A DNA stretch of 7,879 nt, taken from NCBI GenBank assembly GCA_947178045.1, contig CAMWWR010000071.1:1-7879 (forward strand), read 5' to 3'. This DNA is from an uncultured Clostridia bacterium. GTDB taxonomy: Bacteria > Bacillota > Clostridia > Lachnospirales > Lachnospiraceae. Shown piece after piece: positions 1-6,228 of the stretch. The notes below the pieces were generated by a model. It saw only the letters and a list, made by a program, of their open reading frames with translations, made no database searches and had not been told where the DNA came from. Position 1 is the first letter of the stretch, and the number at the start of each line of letters is the position of its first letter. Both the position numbers and the translations under genes were made by a program.

Positions 1-472
1 ATTTCGCTTTGTCCGCATAGGTGGTGCAGGCGCTGTAATAATTGCCGCGCCCAAGGTCCTCATAGCAGGCGTCAAGGATCTTTTCTCCCGTATCGTCGGA
101 TATTTTCTCCTCCGCTTTCCCGTATGCCTGGATATTGACGTAGCGCTCCTTCATATCAATATGCATCAGCACCGCATCCTTCACGATCTGTCCGCTGTCA
201 TAGCCGGAATCATAAAAATCCTCCAGATACTGGTCGCTCGCGCCGCTCTCCGAATTGTCCGATGTCAGAACATAAATTCCGATTCCCGCCTTCTGCCCGC
301 ACTTTTCCAGATATTCCGCCAGACGCTGCCTTTCCGTGTAGGAGAACAGCTCCGCGTCGTCGTAGACGTAAACTCCCTCTCTGGCCTCCGACGCCTCCGC
401 CCGCCCCGGGACAAAAAGCAGCGCGAGCATGACGCAGAGCAGCAGAACAGTTATATTACGAATTCGTCTCAT
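1..472 (-). CDS. TPM-domain secreted/membrane protein (3' end outside window)
   Basis: Read from the ATG at 472, the 157 visible codons are open to the window edge, so the C-terminus is missing. Residues 1-27 form a signal peptide: MRRIRN, a hydrophobic run VLLLCVMLALLFVP, then AEA before the mature chain. Residues about 35-150 match the TPM fold (YgcG/Psb32/TLP18.3 family), with the opening 'YVYDDAELFS', the 'GIGIYVLTSD' strand and the 'DAVLMHIDMKERYVNIQAYGKAE' type core (quoted in part). TPM domains sit on the outer side of the membrane; some have phosphatase activity or help membrane-protein turnover, but the biochemical role here is unknown. A GGAG lies 8 nt before the start and the upstream zinc-ribbon gene ends only 18 nt away, so the two are almost certainly cotranscribed. 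Many homologues carry a C-terminal membrane helix and low-complexity tail, which would lie outside the window. Confidence 0.85.
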   Translation of the reverse strand, partial: MRRIRNITVLLLCVMLALLFVPGRAEASEAREGVYVYDDAELFSYTERQRLAEYLEKCGQKAGIGIYVLTSDNSESGASDQYLEDFYDSGYDSGQIVKDAVLMHIDMKERYVNIQAYGKAEEKISDDTGEKILDACYEDLGRGNYYSACTTYADKAK

Positions 473-490
473 TCTCAACTCTCCATCTCC

Positions 491-1612
491 CTATCGCAAA
501 AACAACGCTATAACCCGCAGCAGCGCAAAAACACCCGCGCTGATCCCCGTGAACCACGCCGCAATTCTTCCTGCTGAGAGCGGCGGGCTGCCCACGATCT
601 TGCCGGTCTGCCCGTTCATCGCAAACACATGCTCTTTGTCGCGGTAGTCGTAGCAGACCATCCAGACCGGAAGCAGCGTATAGCGCGCGTTGACCTTTTT
701 GAGATCGATACTTTTCCGATTCCAGGTGACCGACGTGTAGCCCTGGATCGTCGACTGAAGATAGGCTTCCGCGTAGGAGTTCACCCTCTTCATTACCCTC
801 GGCAGAAGCTGCTCGTCATTGTAATTGTATTTCTCTGCCAGATAGCCCGCCAGATACGGCAGCTTGAAATCCTTCATCTGGTCGGAAGGGAACGGCTCCA
901 GACAGTCCATCAGTGTGTCGTCCATCTTTTCCGAGGCGTCCGCGGGAACCATGCAGTACGCCATGCTGACTCTGCGGTATACATGATAATATTTCGTCTC
1001 GGTATATATGTAGTCCCCCCGCGTATAGGTGCGCACGCGGGTCGCGGTGCAGTCCGCCTCACCCGTTCCTCCCATATCGTACAGCCAGAACGGGACATAC
1101 ATCCCTGTTATACTCTTGATGCGGTCCGCCGTCATAAAATCGCGCGGTGTCAGCTTGCCGCCGCCGCACCATTTCCGGAACTCCTCCTGCGCCTGCTCCT
1201 TTCCGATCGTAAAGGGGATGATCTTCGCGGGCGCCAGCTCTCCGCTCAGGCGGTCTCCGAGCACGACCGGAGCGCCGCAGAAGCTGCAATGCGTCGCCGC
1301 TGTGTCCGCGGTCGTGATCACCACCGCGCCACAGTTTTGGCAGGCGTACTGCCGTCCGGCCGTCCCGTCAAAGGAGCCGAAGCCCGGCTCGGCCTGAAGC
1401 TCCTCAAATTCCGTCTCGTCCTTGATCGTATTCGCCGAAAAGGGCGACAGCTCCGGCGCATCCGCCTCGCCGCCCCCCTCCGCGTCCGGCACCTCGTAGG
1501 ACGCTTCCTCGATATCCGTCTCTCTGCCGCAGCTGCTGCATTTCAGCTTTTTTGAGCGGCTGTCATACTGCATATCCGCGCCGCAGCCCGGACATTTATA
1601 TTGAACGACCAT
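491..1612 (-). CDS. Tail-anchored double zinc-ribbon protein of the PspA/TPM cluster
   Basis: A 373-residue protein with two zinc-binding knuckle pairs: C7-P-G-C10 with C25-S-S-C28, and C91-Q-N-C94 with C109-S-F-C112. A Glu/Ala/Gly-rich linker (about 34-80) separates them. A soluble region of about 240 residues follows, containing 'MYVPFWLYDM' and 'YTLLPVWMVCYDY'. One hydrophobic segment at about 349-371 and a short Arg tail suggest a C-terminal membrane anchor with the ribbons in the cytoplasm. Homologues are usually called 'TFIIB-type zinc ribbon-containing protein' and are sometimes mislabelled PriA-like helicase because of the ribbons; no helicase motifs are present. The true function is unknown. 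The start is supported by GGAG 9 nt upstream (TATGGAGTGAAGAT-ATG). It lies between pspA (118 nt upstream) and the TPM gene (18 nt downstream), which suggests a role in membrane maintenance. Confidence 0.85.
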   Translation of the reverse strand: MVVQYKCPGCGADMQYDSRSKKLKCSSCGRETDIEEASYEVPDAEGGGEADAPELSPFSANTIKDETEFEELQAEPGFGSFDGTAGRQYACQNCGAVVITTADTAATHCSFCGAPVVLGDRLSGELAPAKIIPFTIGKEQAQEEFRKWCGGGKLTPRDFMTADRIKSITGMYVPFWLYDMGGTGEADCTATRVRTYTRGDYIYTETKYYHVYRRVSMAYCMVPADASEKMDDTLMDCLEPFPSDQMKDFKLPYLAGYLAEKYNYNDEQLLPRVMKRVNSYAEAYLQSTIQGYTSVTWNRKSIDLKKVNARYTLLPVWMVCYDYRDKEHVFAMNGQTGKIVGSPPLSAGRIAAWFTGISAGVFALLRVIALFLR

Positions 1613-1653
1613 ATCTTCACTCCATATTCCTCATGAACCGTCCCGCTCCCGCC

Positions 1654-1700
1654 GGATAACAAAACTGCCGCAGGCAGCAGTCATGTTCCGCGGCAGTTTC
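1654..1700 (-). terminator. Hairpin terminator or attenuator after pspA
   Basis: A perfect 10-bp inverted repeat, AAACTGCCGC (1662-1671) with GCGGCAGTTT (1690-1699), has an 18-nt loop. Read on the minus strand the stem is followed by TTTTGTTAT, a short T-rich tract. It begins about 30 nt after the pspA stop, so it fits a rho-independent terminator. The T-tract is interrupted and no good promoter is visible between it and the zinc-ribbon gene. It may therefore be leaky, giving high pspA and lower zinc-ribbon/TPM transcript. A smaller GGCC-TTCT-GGCC hairpin sits just before it. Confidence 0.6.
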
Positions 1701-1730
1701 CGGCCGGCCAGAAGGCCGATACCTGTCAAT

Positions 1731-2405
1731 TTATTTTCCGAGGCTTGCCTTTAACGCAGCCAGCTCGTCGTCCACATCCGAGCCCTGAGAGTACTTGGCC
1801 GTGAGATCCTTGATGCTGTCCTTCTTTTCCGCCTTGTTGAGCTCGGCCATCGCGTTGGCCTCGTCCAGCCTCTTATTTGCGAGATTCTCATACTTCTCAA
1901 AGCTTGCGATCGAGCTGTTCGCACTGTTCACGGAGTCGTTGAGCTTATTGATTCTCTCCTGAGTCTTCGCCACCGCAATCTTGCCCTTGATCATCTGCTT
2001 GCGGGACTCGAGCTCATTGATATCGGCAACAAGCTTGCTGTGCATCTCCTTCATGTGCTCCGCATTCGTGTGCGCAAGCTCCCAGGTTTCCTGCAGGCTG
2101 GCCTGCTTTGCGGAAAGCATCGCCTTCTGCTCGAGGAACTTTCTCGCGTCATCCTCGTTGTTCTTCTCGAGCGCTTTGATGGCGAATTTCTGCATTTTGT
2201 CGATTTCCTCGCTGCAGTCGTCGAGTTCTCTCTTCGCCCTTGCCTCCTCCGCCATAATGCTTGCAGTCTCCGCCTTTACCTTGCCCAGATCGTCGTTGAG
2301 ATTTCTCAGGCACTGGTCGATCATTTTCTCCGGATCCTCTGCCTTGTCCAGCAGCGCGTTGATGTTCGCCGACATAATATCCTTAAATCTCGATAAAATA
2401 CCCAT
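1731..2405 (-). CDS. pspA: PspA/IM30 family envelope-stress protein
   Basis: A 224-residue protein, the usual size for the PspA/IM30/Vipp1 family. It opens with the family-typical amphipathic segment 'MGILSRFKDIMSANINALLDKAEDPEKM' (quoted in part), followed by 'IDQCLRNL'. Almost all of the remainder is charged heptad-type coiled coil (about 25-190), with no membrane helix or signal peptide. Family members are ESCRT-III-like: they oligomerise on the cytoplasmic face of the membrane and protect it when it leaks. The start has GGAGG 10 nt upstream, and a good sigma-A-type promoter is placed about 55 nt ahead. It heads the pspA / zinc-ribbon / TPM series, with a hairpin after the first gene. No pspF-like or pspC-like gene is visible, so regulation differs from the enterobacterial system. 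Family assignment is firm; the exact paralogue name (pspA versus liaH-like) is inferred. Confidence 0.93.
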   Translation of the reverse strand: MGILSRFKDIMSANINALLDKAEDPEKMIDQCLRNLNDDLGKVKAETASIMAEEARAKRELDDCSEEIDKMQKFAIKALEKNNEDDARKFLEQKAMLSAKQASLQETWELAHTNAEHMKEMHSKLVADINELESRKQMIKGKIAVAKTQERINKLNDSVNSANSSIASFEKYENLANKRLDEANAMAELNKAEKKDSIKDLTAKYSQGSDVDDELAALKASLGK

Positions 2406-2458
2406 CTTACTGATACCTCCGCTTTCTTCGCCCGATTTTTCGGAATATTTATAGTGTA

Positions 2459-2487
2459 AGTTTACCCGGAAATCCCCGTTTCGTCAA
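2459..2487 (-). promoter_or_regulatory. pspA promoter
   Basis: On the minus strand TTGACG (2482-2487) and TAAACT (2459-2464) are separated by exactly 17 bp. This gives a 5/6 match at -35 and a 4/6 match at -10 of a vegetative sigma-A promoter. Predicted transcription starts near 2,452, leaving a leader of about 47 nt that contains the GGAGG site and a small CCGA-AAAA-TCGG hairpin. It lies in the 163-bp gap between PAP2 and pspA, so pspA can be expressed independently of the upstream genes. Confidence 0.7.
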
Positions 2488-2568
2488 GTAAAACCGCACG
2501 AAAATCCGCGCCCGCAGCCGTCCACTTACCGAACCTGTCCACCATGGGCGCACACCGGCATCCAGGCC

Positions 2569-3066
2569 TCAGCCTCCGAGCATGATCGCCAGCACTCCGG
2601 CTCCTACGCCGAGCGCCAGCCCCGCAGCCACGTCGCGCACAAAATGTACGCCCGCCAGCACCCGGCTCGCCGCAATGCCCGCCGCGATAAGCAGAAACAG
2701 CGCTCCCGCCGGAACGCTGACCTGCCACCACGCCATTGCGATGACTCCCGCACTGGCCGCGTGGCGGCTCGGGAAGGAATGCCCCCTTTTGTCCTTCGGA
2801 ACCAGCGGCGGCAGCTTCCACACCTCATACGGCCGGGGCAGATCCACTGCCGCGCGGAAGACCGTGACCAGCGCGAACACGGCCGCCGGGACGACGAGAT
2901 TGCAGACGAGCAGCTTTCTGCTTGCGGCGGCGCTGAGCGCGAGACAGACCGCATAGCCCGCCGCCACGACCGGCGGCAGCACACGGTACAGCAGCCGCAG
3001 GCAGGCAAGCCGCCCCGGCTTTTCCTCAAGCCGGCTCCGGATTTTTTCGTATCGCTCCCGTTTCAT
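2569..3066 (-). CDS. PAP2-family membrane phosphatase
   Basis: A 165-residue integral membrane protein of the PAP2 (phosphatidic acid phosphatase type 2) superfamily. All three signature motifs are visible: R-x6-RP in 'RAAVDLPRP', PSRH in 'SFPSRHAASAG', and SR-x5-H-x3-D in 'SRVLAGVHFVRD'. These supply the phosphate-binding Arg/Lys, the general acid His and the nucleophilic His. Four to five hydrophobic helices surround them. The substrate is likely a lipid phosphate such as phosphatidic acid, PGP or undecaprenyl-PP, but cannot be told from sequence. I chose the ATG at 3066 because homologues begin with a similar 'KxERYEKI' segment and GAGGAG lies 12 nt upstream. A GTG at 3099 would add 11 Arg-rich residues, and its GAGG site is buried in a GCCGC/GCGGC hairpin (3101-3114). 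The gene follows cinA by roughly 90 nt and probably shares its transcript. Confidence 0.9.
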   Translation of the reverse strand: MKRERYEKIRSRLEEKPGRLACLRLLYRVLPPVVAAGYAVCLALSAAASRKLLVCNLVVPAAVFALVTVFRAAVDLPRPYEVWKLPPLVPKDKRGHSFPSRHAASAGVIAMAWWQVSVPAGALFLLIAAGIAASRVLAGVHFVRDVAAGLALGVGAGVLAIMLGG

Positions 3067-3159
3067 GCTCTGCTTTCGCTCCTCTCGTCGTTTTCGCACT
3101 GCCGCCTCTGCGGCCTGGTACTATTCTGCTGCAAATGTTGCTGCCCGCTGTCCGCTTCC

Positions 3160-3648
3160 TTAATCCTGCTCTGTTAGCTCCTCCAGCGTCCGATACACAT
3201 ACTCCACACTTTTGCGCCGCACCGCGTTTCTCCCGATGTTCCCGAACTGCATTGTCCTTGTCTCGCACCGGCCGTTGATCCAGAAGCCGAAGCATACTGT
3301 CCCGACCGGCTTCTGCTCCGTTCCGCCGGAGGGGCCCGCAATGCCCGAGATCCCGACACCGACCTGAGCGGCCGCCGCGCGCGCAATTCCCGACGCCATC
3401 TCACCCGCGACCTCCTCGCTCACGACCCCATGCGCCTCTATCGTCTCCGGCCTCACGCCGAGATACTTTATTTTGGCCTCGTTCGCGTATGTCACGACGC
3501 TCTCGTCCAGCACCCGGGACGCGTCCGGCACCTCCACCAGCGCAGCCGCCGCCAGCCCTCCCGTGCAGGACTCCGCAAACGCGATATGCCAGCCCCGCCT
3601 GATCAGCCGGGCAACCATTTTCCCCGCCATGCAATCCTGATTTTCCAT
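3160..3648 (-). CDS. pncC: CinA C-terminal-domain protein, nicotinamide-nucleotide amidohydrolase (PncC-like)
   Basis: A 162-residue stand-alone CinA C-terminal domain, the normal length for PncC-type enzymes. These deamidate nicotinamide mononucleotide to nicotinate mononucleotide in the cytoplasm, recycling the pyridine ring for NAD synthesis. Motifs: AESCTGG (25-31, containing the conserved Ser), 'YANEAKIKYLGV' (54-65), SGIAGPSGGT (101-110) and KPVGTV (113-118). The N-terminal molybdopterin-binding-like half of full-length CinA is absent. The ATG at 3648 is chosen because a perfect GGAGG lies 8 nt upstream; the 26 extra codons upstream are Arg-rich and unlike the family. A near-consensus promoter lies about 145 nt upstream and PAP2 follows downstream. 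The domain is certain; the enzymatic name is inferred from the family. Confidence 0.9.
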   Translation of the reverse strand: MENQDCMAGKMVARLIRRGWHIAFAESCTGGLAAAALVEVPDASRVLDESVVTYANEAKIKYLGVRPETIEAHGVVSEEVAGEMASGIARAAAAQVGVGISGIAGPSGGTEQKPVGTVCFGFWINGRCETRTMQFGNIGRNAVRRKSVEYVYRTLEELTEQD

Positions 3649-3791
3649 AAAGCAATCCTCCGATCTGCCGCGGCACACTCTCTCTTTATCAGGCAGGGAA
3701 AACGTTTTTCTCCGCTGCCCGCCCAAACAGCTCTGCTCCGCCGCATCCGGACGTCCTCTGCGGCCGCCGGATAAAATATTGTTCTCTCCGC

Positions 3792-3820
3792 ATTATAAGA
3801 CCGCACGGGGATAATTTCAA
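3792..3820 (-). promoter_or_regulatory. Strong sigma-A promoter for cinA-PAP2
   Basis: On the minus strand TTGAAA (3815-3820), a 17-bp spacer and a perfect TATAAT (3792-3797) make the best promoter in the window. It begins only about 7 bp after the MATE stop codon (3827-3829). Transcription should start near 3,785, leaving a leader of roughly 137 nt before the cinA ATG. Confidence 0.8.
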
Positions 3821-3826
3821 GACATT

Positions 3827-5179
3827 TCAGCTTGTCCTTTTCCAGGAGAACAGCCGCCTTCTCCGAAGCAAATAATATGCCGTTCCGGTCGCATCCGCCA
3901 AAAACCATCCGATCGGTATTGACCACCAGATTCCGGCAACCCCGAACGCCGGCAACGCGGAGAGCGCATAGGCGAGCACCACTCTGGTGCCGAGCGAAAT
4001 GACCGTAAGCACAACGGACATTCCCGGCCTTCCGAGCGCCCGGTACAGCCCGTACAGCAAAAAAAGACAGCCGATCCCGCAGTAAAAGGCCCCCTCAATG
4101 CGCAGATAGCGGACTCCCTCCGCGATGACTCCGATCTCCTCCGCCTCCACGAACAGTCCCATCAGAGGGCGGGCAAGGAGCCACACGGCCGCCGAGATCA
4201 CGATGCTGAAAAGCAGCGCTGAGATCACGGCGCCCTTCAGCCCCTCGCGGATGCGCTCCTCTTTTTTTGCGCCGTAATTCTGCGCGATAAAGGTGGAAAA
4301 TGCATTCCCGAAATCCTGCACCGGCATATAGGCAAAGGCATCGATCTTGACCGCCGCCGCAAACGCCGCCATCACCGTCGGCCCAAAGCTGTTGACCAGC
4401 CCCTGCACCATAAGAATCCCAAGATTCATTACGGACTGCTGAACGCAGGTCAGAACGGAAAATCCGGCAATTTCCCGGATACAGCTCCAGCGAATCCGCC
4501 GGTATTTTCGAAGTCCGCGAAGCTGCGGACATCTCGCCAGGGTGTACCCTGCGATCCCGAGCCCCGAGGCATACTGAGAAATTACCGTCGCTTCCGCAGC
4601 CCCGGACACTCCCCGCCCCAGCGCAAGCACAAAATACAGATCCAGCGCAATATTGAGACCCGCCGCCCCTGCCAGGAAAATCAGCGGCGCAACGGAATTG
4701 CCAACCGCGCGCAGAAACGAGGCAAAATAATTGTACAGGAAGGTCGCGGCGATCCCGCAGAAGATAACGGCAAGATACTCCCGCATAAGCCGCCATACCG
4801 CCTCATCCGACACCTGCAGGAACACGCGGATGCCGTCCAGGCAGACAAACGCGGCGATATTCAGCAGAACCGTCAGCCCCGCAATCAGCGCGAACGACGC
4901 GCATACACCCTCCCTCAGCCCCTCGTCGTCCCGCTGTCCGTACCGGATGGAAAACACCGCCCCGCTGCCCATGCAGAGCCCCAGCAGAATGGACGTCAAA
5001 AAGGTCATCAGCGTGAACGCCGACCCGACGGCCGCCAGGGCATCGCTTCCGAGAACTCTCCCGACGATCAGCGTATCCGCAATATTATAGCACTGCTGCA
5101 GCAGGTTTCCCAGGATCATTGGAGCCGCAAAGCACAGCATGGAGCGCACGACCGGCCCCTTTGTCAAATCTCTGTTCAT
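3827..5179 (-). CDS. MATE-family multidrug/metabolite efflux transporter
   Basis: A 450-residue polytopic membrane protein with about 12 hydrophobic helices, the normal size for MATE exporters, which expel cationic drugs or metabolites using Na+ or H+ gradients. The family N-terminus is clear: 'LTKGPVVRSMLCFAAPMILG', then 'QQCYNIADTLIVGRVLGSDA' and 'ALAAVGSA'. The second half repeats the pattern ('QDFGNAFSTFIAQNYGA'), giving two MatE domains at about 12-172 and 235-395. The C-terminus ends in a basic tail (RRRRLFSWKR). The ATG at 5179 is preceded by GGGGATAAGGA. It follows the truncated cotJC by 74 nt with a GC-rich hairpin between, and no convincing promoter of its own is visible. No drug-specific feature allows a substrate to be named. 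Confidence 0.93.
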   Translation of the reverse strand: MNRDLTKGPVVRSMLCFAAPMILGNLLQQCYNIADTLIVGRVLGSDALAAVGSAFTLMTFLTSILLGLCMGSGAVFSIRYGQRDDEGLREGVCASFALIAGLTVLLNIAAFVCLDGIRVFLQVSDEAVWRLMREYLAVIFCGIAATFLYNYFASFLRAVGNSVAPLIFLAGAAGLNIALDLYFVLALGRGVSGAAEATVISQYASGLGIAGYTLARCPQLRGLRKYRRIRWSCIREIAGFSVLTCVQQSVMNLGILMVQGLVNSFGPTVMAAFAAAVKIDAFAYMPVQDFGNAFSTFIAQNYGAKKEERIREGLKGAVISALLFSIVISAAVWLLARPLMGLFVEAEEIGVIAEGVRYLRIEGAFYCGIGCLFLLYGLYRALGRPGMSVVLTVISLGTRVVLAYALSALPAFGVAGIWWSIPIGWFLADATGTAYYLLRRRRLFSWKRTS

Positions 5180-5202
5180 CTTTCCTTATCCCCTGTTTTC
5201 CC

Positions 5203-5224
5203 GGACCGGCGGAGCCGCCGGTCC
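5203..5224. repeat. GC-rich perfect hairpin between cotJC and MATE genes
   Basis: GGACCGGCGG (5203-5212) and CCGCCGGTCC (5215-5224) are perfect inverted arms with a 2-nt centre; realistically the loop is 6 nt. Neither strand has a T-tract right after the stem, so it is not a typical rho-independent terminator. It could be a transcript-stabilising or processing structure between the catalase and MATE genes. Confidence 0.6.
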
Positions 5225-5253
5225 GTCATCCGTTTCAACCAATTGCCGGCTGC

Positions 5254-5787
5254 TCAGCACTTCTTATCGAAGGCCGGGTTGAACGCGTAAAAATTCTTCG
5301 AATCCAGTTCCTCCTGCACCAGCCGCAGGCTTTCACCGAATCTCTGATAATGCACGATCTCGCGCTCTCTCAGATAACGGATCGGATCGCAGACATCATG
5401 ATCGTGCACAAGTCTCAGGATATTTTCGTATGTGCTGCGCGCCTTCTGCTCTGCTGCCATATCCTCATGCATATCGGTGACCGGATCACCCTTGGACTGG
5501 AAATAGGTGGCCGTCCACGGCGCTCCCGAGGCCGCCTGCGGCCAGATACCGAGCGTGTGATCCACATAGTAATTTGCGAACGGCGTCCCCTCGATCTGCT
5601 CCGCCGTCAGATTGCGGGTCAGCTGATGAACGATGGCCGAGACAATCTCCATGTGCGCCAGCTCCTCCGTACCGATGTCGGTCAGCACGCCGGCCACCTG
5701 ACGGTTTTTCATCGCGTAGCGCTGGGAAAGATAACGCATGCAGGCGCCAAGCTCGCCGTCCGGCCCTCCGAACTTCGGTTGCCCCTA
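5254..5787 (-). pseudogene. cotJC: 5'-truncated CotJC-type manganese catalase (spore coat)
   Basis: The protein is a non-haem di-manganese catalase of the spore-coat CotJC type. From the ATG at 5739 there are 161 codons, with Mn ligands recognisable by family alignment: E26 and H29 (TEELAHME), E97 (AAEQKAR) and H130 (REIVHYQRFGE). The C-terminus 'LDSKNFYAFNPAFD' is intact. Homology continues upstream of that ATG as in-frame 'KFGGPDGELGAC', which holds the first Mn-ligand Glu, and then hits a TAG at 5785-5787. About 25-30 N-terminal residues of a normal CotJC (roughly 190-200 residues) are missing, as are the cotJA/cotJB genes usually found upstream. No good ribosome binding site precedes the internal ATG. 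A product started there would lack one metal ligand, so I call it a pseudogene from truncation at the 5,787 junction. Confidence 0.85.
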
Positions 5788-5812
5788 GCACTGATATCTC
5801 TTCGTTTTTTGC

Positions 5813-5841
5813 AGTGTAACACAGAATAAATCAATATACAA
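5813..5841 (-). promoter_or_regulatory. Possible outward promoter reading into truncated cotJC
   Basis: On the minus strand TTGTAT (5836-5841), a 17-bp spacer and TACACT (5813-5818) resemble a sigma-A promoter, with two mismatches at each element. It lies in the AT-rich foreign side of the junction and points at the cotJC remnant and, further on, the MATE gene. The predicted transcript would begin near 5,806 with a short CACTG/CAGTG inverted repeat (5789-5793/5812-5816) around its start. Confidence 0.4.
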
Positions 5842-5867
5842 TGAATAATTTTTCTCCTAAAAAGTAT

Positions 5868-5917
5868 GGAGGATGCCATCGACGAACATCCTCCTTTGGT
5901 GGTTGCACCGGTGCAAC
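5868..5917. repeat. Adjacent dyads: 8-bp stem-loop and 16-bp perfect palindrome
   Basis: GGAGGATG (5868-5875) pairs with CATCCTCC (5887-5894) across an 11-nt loop. Eight bases later comes the uninterrupted palindrome GTTGCACCGGTGCAAC (5902-5917). Both lie in the non-coding stretch between the cotJC break and the recombinase fragment. Such dyads can be protein-binding operators or recombination-site remnants; nothing else identifies them. Confidence 0.6.
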
Positions 5918-5926
5918 TTGCTATAT

Positions 5927-6122
5927 CTATTGCAGCGCCTTCACCGAGCGGCAGGCAAAGCGGGAGAAGATCGGGCGGTTTGTTTCCTGCCTGGAGCAGA
6001 TGGACGGCCCGATCACGAAATTTAAAGTGGATGACTGGTACAGCCTTGTGGATTACGCCACGGTGTACAGCAGAGAGGACATCCGGTTTACCTTTAAGAA
6101 TGGGATGGAGATAAAGGCTTGA
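5927..6122 (+). pseudogene. C-terminal fragment of a large serine recombinase
   Basis: The last 65 or so codons before TGA at 6120-6122 read 'AFTERQAKREKIGRFV', then 'LEQMDGPITKF', 'DDWYSLVDYATVYS' and 'REDIRFTFKNGMEIKA'. I recognise this as the extreme C-terminus of the large serine recombinases carried by clostridial integrative and mobilisable elements. In an intact protein of about 500-560 residues it follows the recombinase catalytic domain, zinc ribbon and coiled coil. None of those is present: upstream of about 5,927 the frame contains unrelated sequence with no ribosome binding site at the only ATG (5841). It is the only plus-strand coding remnant in the window, and it marks an integrated element that has been deleted or rearranged. 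The exact left limit of homology is uncertain by a few codons. Confidence 0.75.
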
Positions 6123-6129
6123 AAGCACA

Positions 6130-6169
6130 AATCCCCCGGAGTCGGAAAGAAACACGGCAGCGGGGGATT
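6130..6169. terminator. Hairpin between convergent recombinase fragment and P-loop gene
   Basis: AATCCCCCG (6130-6138) pairs perfectly with CGGGGGATT (6161-6169) across a 22-nt loop. It starts 8 nt after the recombinase stop and lies about 60 nt beyond the P-loop gene stop, so it could terminate transcription from either side. The T-tracts are poor on both strands (TTCTGTCT on plus, ATTTGTGCTTT on minus), which lowers confidence. Confidence 0.45.
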
Positions 6170-6228
6170 CTGTCTAGCAAACTGAAAGTTATCACTCAGT
6201 ATATTTCAAGGCTGGAAAGGCTGAAACA

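Noticed and set aside
629..1555. Long plus-strand open frame (308 codons) opposite the zinc-ribbon gene
   Set aside because: It is a GC-rich antisense shadow: Arg/His/Val-rich, no family motifs, and the minus frame has clear zinc knuckles and an RBS.
3067..3099. GTG start extending the PAP2 protein by 11 residues
   Set aside because: The extension is Arg/Lys/Glu-rich and absent from typical family members, and its ribosome binding site lies in a hairpin.
4095..4796. Minus-strand 233-codon frame inside the MATE gene
   Set aside because: Out-of-frame overlap with a well-supported MATE coding sequence; composition is Cys/Arg/Gly-rich shadow.
5119..5829. Plus-strand open frame of 236 codons across MATE start and cotJC
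   Set aside because: It runs antisense to recognisable MATE and catalase sequence and has no motif or ribosome binding site.
5841..5926. ATG at 5841 as a real start for the recombinase fragment
   Set aside because: No ribosome binding site precedes it, and the first 28 residues do not resemble recombinase; homology begins near 5,927.
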